Shown piece after piece: positions 6,618-12,164 of a stretch of 13,509 nt of DNA. Source of the DNA: Alphaproteobacteria bacterium (GTDB lineage: Bacteria > Pseudomonadota > Alphaproteobacteria > GCA-2731375). Location: the NCBI GenBank assembly GCA_030746295.1, contig JASLMY010000130.1, forward strand, positions 1-13,509, in the 5' to 3' direction. The notes beneath the pieces are model-generated. The model had not been told where the DNA came from and did no database searches. It saw only the letters and a program-made list of their open reading frames with translations. A program made the translations under genes and the position numbers. The first letter of the stretch is position 1; every line of letters starts with the position of its first letter.

Positions 6618-7337
6618 ATGACCGACATCATCGCCGCGCTTGCCCAAGTCTCCACGGCCACGCTGACCACAGTCATGATGCGTGACCATGGCCTGAACAA
6701 CACCGCGATGCGGGATCTGTTCCCGTGCAATCGGGACGCCTGCCGGTTCGCAGGGCCGGCGGTGACGGCGCGTTATCTGCCGCTCAGGGAGGACTTGAAG
6801 CCGGCGCAATATCTCGATCACCCGGAGAACCTGATGCGGCCGCTGGCGGAGGAGACCGCACCCGGCAGCGTCCTGGTGCTGGATGGGAACGGACGCAACG
6901 ACGTCGGCATGCTGGGCAGCAACCTGGTGATGCGGATGAAGATGCGCGGCCTGGCCGCCGCCGTGACCGACGGCGGCATGCGCGACCTGCCCGAGCTGGC
7001 CGAGATCAACTTCCCCGTCTTCGCCACCGCGTCCGCCGCCCCGCCCAGCTTCGCCAAACTGATGCTGGTGGATGTCGGCGGAGCGGTCGCTTGCGGCGGC
7101 GTCCCCGTCTTTGCCGGCGATGTCATCATCGGCGACGCCGAGGGCGTCGTCGCGGTGCCGAAGGAGATCGCCGCCCAAGTCGCGGACGCCGGCCGCGCCA
7201 TGGACGAGATCGAGGCCTACGTCCACCGCCGCCTGGCCCGGGGCGAGGCCCTGCCCGGCCTCTATCCCCCGGGCGAGAAGGTCCGCGCGGAATACGAAGC
7301 TTGGGTCAAAGCCGGCAAGCCCGAGCTCGAAAATTAG
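6618..7337 (+). CDS. RraA family protein, possible 4-hydroxy-4-methyl-2-oxoglutarate aldolase type
   Basis: The 239-residue protein carries the RraA/dimethylmenaquinone methyltransferase-like fold: a GP-AVTARY strand near residue 46, GSVLVLDGNGRNDVGMLGSN (83-102), the signature RMKMRGLAAAVTDGGMRD (105-123) with Arg122 and Asp123 matching the catalytic Arg-Asp of pyruvate aldolases in this family, and a late GDVIIGDAEGVVAVP strand pair (168-181). Relatives include the aldolase that cleaves 4-hydroxy-4-methyl-2-oxoglutarate and 4-carboxy-4-hydroxy-2-oxoadipate, and the RNase E regulator RraA. True RraA is shorter (about 160 residues) and lacks the catalytic pair, so an aldolase-like enzyme is more likely. 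ATG 6618 has AGGAA about 10 bases upstream. The gene converges on the VOC gene, and its TAG stop lies inside the palindrome at 7332-7363. A hydratase that could feed such an aldolase lies at 9203-10063. Confidence 0.85.
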   Translation: MTDIIAALAQVSTATLTTVMMRDHGLNNTAMRDLFPCNRDACRFAGPAVTARYLPLREDLKPAQYLDHPENLMRPLAEETAPGSVLVLDGNGRNDVGMLGSNLVMRMKMRGLAAAVTDGGMRDLPELAEINFPVFATASAAPPSFAKLMLVDVGGAVACGGVPVFAGDVIIGDAEGVVAVPKEIAAQVADAGRAMDEIEAYVHRRLARGEALPGLYPPGEKVRAEYEAWVKAGKPELEN

Positions 7338-7363
7338 GGTTAGAGTCGATTCTAACCCTAATT
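7332..7363. repeat. Palindromic element, copy 1, between convergent genes; likely bidirectional terminator
   Basis: Perfect 13-base arms, AATTAGGGTTAGA (7332-7344) and TCTAACCCTAATT (7351-7363), flank a 6-base centre. The stop codon of the RraA-type gene (TAG, 7335-7337) lies in the left arm, and the stop of the VOC gene (minus strand, 7364-7362) overlaps the right arm. On the minus strand the hairpin runs into TTTTC, so it could end VOC transcription; the plus side has no T run. A second copy lies at 9210-9237. Confidence 0.85.
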
Positions 7364-7805
7364 AATCCTTCGCCCGGCCCGGCACCCAGAGGTAGCCGTC
7401 GGGGTCCATGATGAAGGCTTCTCTGAGACCATGCGGCTTGTCGGTCGGCTCCTGCAGGATGTGGTCGCCGCGGGCCCGGGCGCGCGCCGCCGCCGCGTCG
7501 GGGTCGATGCCGTAGAGGCGCAGCTCGACGCCGACGCCGCGAACGGCGCCATCGCCCGTCAGGCCCAGAAGCGGGTTCGAATGATAGGTGCCGTCGGCGT
7601 GCAGCATGAACTCCATGCCCTCGTGCCGCAGGATCGCGAAGTCCGGGTTGGAGTAAACCTGCTCGATTCCCATCACCTCGACGAGGAAGCGGACGGTGGC
7701 CAACACGTCGGTCACCAACAGGTTGACACCGAAGCCCCGGAGCTGGCGGCCATAGGGGTCGCCCGCCGGCTTTTCCAAGTGGCTCGTATGCTCGATCTCG
7801 CTCAT
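7362..7805 (-). CDS. VOC (glyoxalase/bleomycin resistance) superfamily protein
   Basis: The 147-residue protein is a single vicinal-oxygen-chelate module pair. The first beta-alpha-beta-beta-beta unit runs from FGVNLLVTDVLATVRFLVEVMG (about 25-46) through FAILRHEGMEFMLHAD (56-71). The second runs from GVELRLYGIDPDAAAARARARG (92-113) to the typical closing AFIMDPDGYLWVPGR (130-144). VOC members include lactoylglutathione lyases, fosfomycin and bleomycin resistance proteins, extradiol dioxygenases and epimerases; the sequence alone does not choose between them, and I did not confirm a complete metal-ligand set. The open frame reaches back to 7904, but ATG 7805 gives the natural start of the fold. 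Its ribosome site is poor: the best GGAG is 17 bases away, so the start is uncertain. It is divergent from the M20 peptidase gene across about 126 bases. Confidence 0.82.
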   Translation of the reverse strand: MSEIEHTSHLEKPAGDPYGRQLRGFGVNLLVTDVLATVRFLVEVMGIEQVYSNPDFAILRHEGMEFMLHADGTYHSNPLLGLTGDGAVRGVGVELRLYGIDPDAAAARARARGDHILQEPTDKPHGLREAFIMDPDGYLWVPGRAKD

Positions 7806-7931
7806 GGCCGCTGGTCCCGTCGCTCCTGCAAGTCGGCCGATTGTGACCGATCCGCCGACGTTGCGTAAGCCGCCTTGACCCGCCTCGCGAGCGCGGGGGA
7901 TCATCGCCTAGATCAGAGCCGGGAGGCACCG

Positions 7932-9188
7932 ATGGTGAACGACAACAAAGCGACCCTGCTCGACTGGATCGAGGCGGACCGCGACCAGCTGATCGGCTTC
8001 CTCAAGGACTTCGTGGCCACGCCCTCGCCCAACCCGCCCGGCGACACGCGGGCCGCCACGGCCCACATCACGAGTTTCCTGGAAGCGGAAGGGCTGCCCT
8101 TCGAGACCGTGGCGCCGAACGGGATCATGCCCAACCTGGTCGGCAACTTCGAGGGCGGTGCGGGGCCCGGCCGGCATCTGGTGCTGAACGGCCATATCGA
8201 CGTCTTTCCCGTCGGTGATCCCTCGGGCTGGAGTGCGGACCCTTGGGGCGGCGAGATCCGCGAGGGCAAGCTCTACGGCCGGGGTGCCGCCGACATGAAG
8301 GCCGGCACCACCGCCTCGATCTTCACCTACCGCTACCTCTATCGGCTCCGCGACCGGCTGCGGGGCCGGCTGACGCTCACTTGCGTCTCGGACGAGGAGA
8401 CCTTTGGTCCCTGGGGCGCGCGCTACCTGATCGAGCACCGGCCAGACGTGCGCGGCGATGCGCTGTTGAACGGCGAGCCGGGCTCGCCCCTCTGCCTGCG
8501 CTTCGGCGAGAAGGGGCCGCTTTGGGTCGCCTTCACGGTCCGTACCGACGGCGCCCACGGCGCCTATACCCACCTCTCCGAGGGTGCGGTCTTCAAGGCG
8601 CTACGCGTGATCGAGGCGCTGCGGGCGGTCGAGGAATTGGAGCCCAGCCAGCCCTCCAACATCGCCCAGGTGATCGCCGCCTCGGCCGAGGCGCACGATG
8701 CCGCGATGGGCGCGGGTGCGGCCGAGATCGTGCCCCGGGTCACCCTCAACATCGGCCTGATCGAGGGCGGCGCCAAGGTCAACATGGTGCCAGGTGCCTG
8801 CCGCTTCGAGGCCGACTTCCGGCTGCCGATCGGGATCGAGAAAGAGCAGGTATTGGAAGCGATCGAAGGGATCGTCGCCAATTTCGATGGCATCGACTGG
8901 GAGGAGATGAACTTCACGGCGCCCAGTTGGTGCGACCCCGACACGCCGCTCGCCGAGCACATCCGCGCCGCCGCCCGAAAAGTCCGCGGTCACGATCTGA
9001 GCCCCAGCGTCAGCCTCGGCGCCACCGACGCCCGGCTCTGGCGCTATCTCGGCATCCCGGCCTACATCTATGGGCCCTTCCCGCACGGCATGGGCGGCGT
9101 CGACGAGCATGTCGAGATCGAGGAATTCCTCGACGTCGTCAAGGTCCATGCGCTGGCCGCCCTCGACTACCTGTCGGAGGCGCCGTAG
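7932..9188 (+). CDS. M20 family metallopeptidase/amidohydrolase (ArgE/DapE type)
   Basis: This 418-residue cytoplasmic hydrolase belongs to the M20/ArgE/DapE family of two-zinc peptidases and deacylases, whose usual length is 380-430. Visible site residues are NGHID (His88 with Asp90), GRGAADMKAG with bridging Asp121, SDEE with the general base Glu155 and Glu156, GEPGS with Glu182, and a C-terminal PFPHGMG with His385. The dimerisation domain (about 190-310) carries DGAHGAYTH with His209, a residue often completing the active site across the dimer. The set looks complete, so an active enzyme is expected. Family substrates are N-acyl amino acids, succinyl-diaminopimelate, dipeptides or carbamoyl compounds; which applies here is not evident. 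GGGAGG lies 5 bases before ATG 7932. The gene converges on the hydratase gene, with the copy-2 palindrome just beyond its stop. No biosynthetic arg or dap genes are nearby, so a catabolic role is more likely. Confidence 0.92.
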   Translation: MVNDNKATLLDWIEADRDQLIGFLKDFVATPSPNPPGDTRAATAHITSFLEAEGLPFETVAPNGIMPNLVGNFEGGAGPGRHLVLNGHIDVFPVGDPSGWSADPWGGEIREGKLYGRGAADMKAGTTASIFTYRYLYRLRDRLRGRLTLTCVSDEETFGPWGARYLIEHRPDVRGDALLNGEPGSPLCLRFGEKGPLWVAFTVRTDGAHGAYTHLSEGAVFKALRVIEALRAVEELEPSQPSNIAQVIAASAEAHDAAMGAGAAEIVPRVTLNIGLIEGGAKVNMVPGACRFEADFRLPIGIEKEQVLEAIEGIVANFDGIDWEEMNFTAPSWCDPDTPLAEHIRAAARKVRGHDLSPSVSLGATDARLWRYLGIPAYIYGPFPHGMGGVDEHVEIEEFLDVVKVHALAALDYLSEAP

Positions 9189-9202
9189 CGGTTCGAAGTC
9201 GG

Positions 9203-10063
9203 TCAGAATTTAGGGTCAGAGTTGACTCTGCCCCTAACTATGCTTGAGCGGCCGGGGGCCGGGACTCGGGTGAAGCGGACGCGGACGGGACCGAGGGGGC
9301 CGAAGTCGGCGCTGGCCCGATCGCCGGCCTCTGCCGGCACGACGACGGTGCAGGTCCCGGTGGTGATGAGCTCGCCGGCGCGCAGCCCCTGGCCGAGCCG
9401 GGCGACGTCGTTGGCGAGCCAGGCGAGCGCGTTCAGCGGGCTGCCGAGGGCATTGCCCGTCGAGCCTTCCTGGACGACCTCGGCGTTCAGGGTCAGGCTC
9501 ACCGGCTGGCTCGCATAGTCGATGATGTCGAGGTTCTCGAATTCCTCGCCGTGGAGCCAGTGGCCGGCGCTGGCGTTGTCGGCGATCAGCTGCAGGCCAC
9601 CAACCGTGGTCCAGCTCGAATAGCGGCTGTCGACGACCTCGATCGCCCCCATCACGGTGGCGATGGCCGGCTTGACGGCGGCCGCATCGTAGGGCGCGCC
9701 GGAGGCCGGCAGGTCGGCGCCCAGGCGGAAGGCGATCTCGGGCTCCAGGACGCGCATGAAAAAGGCGTCGGCAGGGAGCTCGGCCGGGCTCTGGTGCACG
9801 AAGGCCGACATCAGAATGCCGTGGAAAGGCTCGGAAAGGCCGAGCTGTTCCTGCGCCGTCACGTTGGTGGCGCCGATCTTGCGGCCGACGAAGGTGCCGC
9901 CGCCGGCGTCCTCCAGGATTGCCGCCAGGGTCGCCGCTTGGATCGCATAGGCGCTTTCGACGTCGGTCGGCTTCAGGTTCTCCGGCAGGCCCGGAATACG
10001 AAGCCCCTCGCTCCGGGCTTCCAACAGCAACGCCGCCGCGCGATCCACCAATTCCCGTTCCAT
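9203..10063 (-). CDS. 2-oxopent-4-enoate hydratase-like enzyme (FAH superfamily)
   Basis: The 286-residue protein matches the 2-keto-4-pentenoate hydratase/4-oxalocrotonate decarboxylase family of meta-cleavage pathways, which add water to 2-oxo-4-enoic acids or decarboxylate them. Visible features are GRKIGATN with Lys62, QLGLSEPFHGIL, the metal-binding pair in VLEPEIAF (Glu107, Glu109), AIEVVDSRY (Glu142, Asp145), DNASAGHWLHG, LAWLANDVARLGQGLRAGELITTGT and FGPLGPVRVRF, after which the family normally ends. About 20 extra residues follow; residues 276-285 are encoded by the palindrome at 9210-9237. Two tandem ATGs occur; I chose 10063 because GGAG is 6 bases away (3 bases from ATG 10066). 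It is divergent from the flavin oxidoreductase gene and converges on the M20 gene with 14 bases between stops. The exact substrate and the hydratase/decarboxylase choice are open. Confidence 0.88.
   Translation of the reverse strand: MERELVDRAAALLLEARSEGLRIPGLPENLKPTDVESAYAIQAATLAAILEDAGGGTFVGRKIGATNVTAQEQLGLSEPFHGILMSAFVHQSPAELPADAFFMRVLEPEIAFRLGADLPASGAPYDAAAVKPAIATVMGAIEVVDSRYSSWTTVGGLQLIADNASAGHWLHGEEFENLDIIDYASQPVSLTLNAEVVQEGSTGNALGSPLNALAWLANDVARLGQGLRAGELITTGTCTVVVPAEAGDRASADFGPLGPVRVRFTRVPAPGRSSIVRGRVNSDPKF
9210..9237. repeat. Palindromic element, copy 2, encoding the C-terminal tail of the hydratase
   Basis: Arms TTAGGGTCAGAGT (9210-9222) and ACTCTGCCCCTAA (9225-9237) pair with one mismatch. 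Aligned with copy 1, 25 of 31 bases agree. One change is compensatory (a T-A pair in copy 1 is C-G here) and another turns a G-T pair into G-C, which suggests that the paired form matters. It lies between the convergent M20 and hydratase genes but, unlike copy 1, is fully inside the reading frame of one of them. Confidence 0.85.
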
Positions 10064-10118
10064 CATCGTCTCCTTCTCCGCTTCCCCATAGCATCGGCCG
10101 CCAGCACCGGAAAGCCAA

Positions 10119-10144
10119 GCCTTGATCGACGGCCTTGATCGCCG
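10119..10144. repeat. Two tandem 13-base direct repeats in a divergent promoter region
   Basis: GCCTTGATCGACG (10119-10131) is followed directly by GCCTTGATCGCCG (10132-10144), identical at 12 of 13 positions. They sit in the 139-base spacer between the divergent hydratase and flavin oxidoreductase genes, a natural place for a regulator site, although a chance duplication is also possible. No regulator gene is adjacent. Confidence 0.4.
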
Positions 10145-10202
10145 GGGCGCCATGCCGTCTGATGGCGGCGAAACGATTACCCCGCGGCGGGAGGCGCACC
10201 CC

Positions 10203-11048
10203 ATGAAGCTCGGCATCTTCAGCTACAACACGGACTACGGCATTCGCCCCGACGTGCTGGCGCGCGAGCTGGAGGCACGCGGCTACGAGAGCCTCTGGGT
10301 CGGCGAGCACACCCATATCCCGGCGAGCCGAGACACCCCCTATCCCGGTGGCGAGCCGCTGCCCAAGCCCTACTACCACATGGCCGATCCGTTCGTGTCG
10401 CTGATGGCCGCGGCGGCCGTGACCGAGAAGCTGGTGATCGGCACCGGCATATGCCTGATGGTCGAGCGCGATCCCATCACCACCGCCAAGGAGGTGGCGA
10501 CGCTGGACCGGCTTTCCGACGGCCGCTTCCTCTTCGGCATCGGCGGCGGTTGGAACGCCGAGGAGATGGAGAACCACGGCACCCCCTTCGCCCGGCGCTG
10601 GAAAGTGCTGCGCGAGAGGGTCGAGGCGATGCAGGCGATCTGGACCCAGGAAGAGGCCTCCTACAGCGGCGAGTTCGTCAACTTCGAGGCCATCATCTCG
10701 CACCCCAAGCCGATGCAGACCCCCTACCCGCCGGTGATCATGGGCTCGGCCACCGGCGACGGCCGCCAGCGCGTCGCCGACTATTGCGACGGCTGGATCC
10801 CGATCGACGTCCTGTTGGAGGATCTTCCCGAGGCGATCGCCGATCTCGGCCGCCGCGCCGAAGCAGCGGGGCGCGACCCGGCCTCGATTTCGGTCTCGGT
10901 CTTCGCCTTCGACGGCGCCAACGAGGCGGCGCTGAAGCGCTACCGCGAGCTCGACATCGAGCGCGTCGTGCTGGTGTGTCCCAGGCGCGACGACGACGCC
11001 CTGCCCTTCCTCGACAGCTTCGCCCCGCTGATCCCGGACCTGGCATGA
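10203..11048 (+). CDS. LLM class flavin-dependent oxidoreductase (F420-type subfamily)
   Basis: The 281-residue protein is a luciferase-like TIM-barrel oxidoreductase. Recognisable parts are the first strand KLGIFSYN, ARGYESLWVGEH (25-36), the strand KLVIGTGICLMVERDP (76-91), the hallmark ATLDRLSDGRFLFGIGGGWNAEE (99-121) and PPVIMGSATGDG (176-187). From memory this fits the subfamily labelled F420-dependent (TIGR03619-like). That label covers enzymes using FMN or F420, and F420 use in this organism is not shown; no F420 biosynthesis gene is in the window. ATG 10203 has GGGAGG 8 bases upstream. Its TGA overlaps the ATG of the dioxygenase gene (ATGA), so the two are translationally coupled and probably share a pathway. 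At 281 residues it is shorter than two-component monooxygenases of the SsuD type (about 380). Substrate unknown. Confidence 0.88.
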   Translation: MKLGIFSYNTDYGIRPDVLARELEARGYESLWVGEHTHIPASRDTPYPGGEPLPKPYYHMADPFVSLMAAAAVTEKLVIGTGICLMVERDPITTAKEVATLDRLSDGRFLFGIGGGWNAEEMENHGTPFARRWKVLRERVEAMQAIWTQEEASYSGEFVNFEAIISHPKPMQTPYPPVIMGSATGDGRQRVADYCDGWIPIDVLLEDLPEAIADLGRRAEAAGRDPASISVSVFAFDGANEAALKRYRELDIERVVLVCPRRDDDALPFLDSFAPLIPDLA

Positions 11049-12148
11049 GCTACACTGACGCCATGACCGCTCGAGCAGAAACTCAGAGTCGTCAGCCGCT
11101 GACCGGTGCTGCCGTTTGGGATGGGCCCGATATGGCCGCCTCGACCGACTGGAAATTTCCGCTCGACGATGCGGCCATCGCCGAGATCGAGACGGCGCTC
11201 GACGGCGTGATGCACCGCGGCCTCGACTGGCGAGAGATCGGCCGCGCCGACTTCCCCCTGCCGACGGTGTCGGGGCTCTTGGACGAGATCGCCGAGCACC
11301 TGGAGCACGGGCCCGGTCTTGCCAAGCTCACCGGCCTCGAGATCGACCGCTATTCGGAGGCCGAGCGGCGCGCCCTCTTCTTCGGCCTCGGCCAAAACCT
11401 CGGCACGCCGGTCTCGATGAGCAAGGACGGCATGATGATGTCGGAGGTGACCGACGAGGGTGCGGCCGCCGCCGACCGCTACGGCGCGCTCCAATCCGAC
11501 GATGGCGACGGCGACGAGAGCTTCCTCTCCTCGCGCGCCCGCGTCCATTCCACCGGCCGATTGCGCTATCACACTGACCGCGCCGATGTCGTCGCGCTCC
11601 TTTGCGTTGCCAAGGCGAAGCAGGGCGGCGTCAACAAGCTGGCCAGCGTGCCCCGGGTCCACAACGAAATGCTGGCCCGCCGTCCGGACCTCTTGGAGTT
11701 TCTCTTCCAGGATTACTACCGCAGCCGCCTAGGCGAAGAGTTTGGTGACAACGCCAGTTGGTACGCGGTGCCGGTCTTCGCCCTTCGCGACGGCCATTTC
11801 ACGACCCACTATTCGCGCACCTACATCGAGGCGGCGCAGCTGAACGACGAAGTCCCGAAGATGGCGCAGGAGCATTGGCAGGCCATCGAGTTGATGGCGG
11901 AGATCGCCGAGGAGGTCGCCTTCGAGACCTGCCAAGCGCCAGGCGAGATCCAACTTCTGAACAGCCACGTCACCTTCCACGCCCGCACCGCCTACGAGGA
12001 CCACCCCGAGCCCGAGCGGCGCCGCCTGCTCTATCGGCTCTGGCTCTCGATGGCGAACAGCCGCCCCCTGCCGGAGAGCTTCGCCGTCCTCTTCCGCGAC
12101 GTCCGCCCCGGCGCCGTGCGCGGCGGCATCCTGCCGGCCTCGGCCTAG
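11045..12148 (+). CDS. TauD/TfdA-type Fe(II)/2-oxoglutarate-dependent dioxygenase
   Basis: The 367-residue protein shows the jelly-roll iron site of the TauD/TfdA family: RYHTDRADVVALLC with His176 and Asp178, the distal His312 in NSHVTFHARTAYED, and an arginine-rich RRRLLYRLWL strand (326-334) supplying the 2-oxoglutarate-binding arginine, probably Arg331. Such enzymes use 2-oxoglutarate and oxygen to hydroxylate a substrate, often releasing a sulfonate, ether or amine group. It is longer than TauD (about 280 residues), mainly through about 90 N-terminal residues and an acidic loop (SDDGDGDE, 151-158). The proposed start ATG 11045 overlaps the upstream stop as ATGA; ATG 11063 is an in-frame alternative. 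A CocE-like hydrolase starts 16 bases downstream. The family is well supported; the substrate is unknown, and neither the sulfur genes nor the transporter expected for taurine use are visible. Confidence 0.88.
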   Translation: MSYTDAMTARAETQSRQPLTGAAVWDGPDMAASTDWKFPLDDAAIAEIETALDGVMHRGLDWREIGRADFPLPTVSGLLDEIAEHLEHGPGLAKLTGLEIDRYSEAERRALFFGLGQNLGTPVSMSKDGMMMSEVTDEGAAAADRYGALQSDDGDGDESFLSSRARVHSTGRLRYHTDRADVVALLCVAKAKQGGVNKLASVPRVHNEMLARRPDLLEFLFQDYYRSRLGEEFGDNASWYAVPVFALRDGHFTTHYSRTYIEAAQLNDEVPKMAQEHWQAIELMAEIAEEVAFETCQAPGEIQLLNSHVTFHARTAYEDHPEPERRRLLYRLWLSMANSRPLPESFAVLFRDVRPGAVRGGILPASA

Positions 12149-12164
12149 CGGAGGCTCCCCGACC

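Noticed and set aside
7333..7343. TTAGGGTTAG resembles a telomere repeat
   Set aside because: It is one arm of a palindrome, occurs only once in this form, and the second copy reads TTAGGGTCAG.
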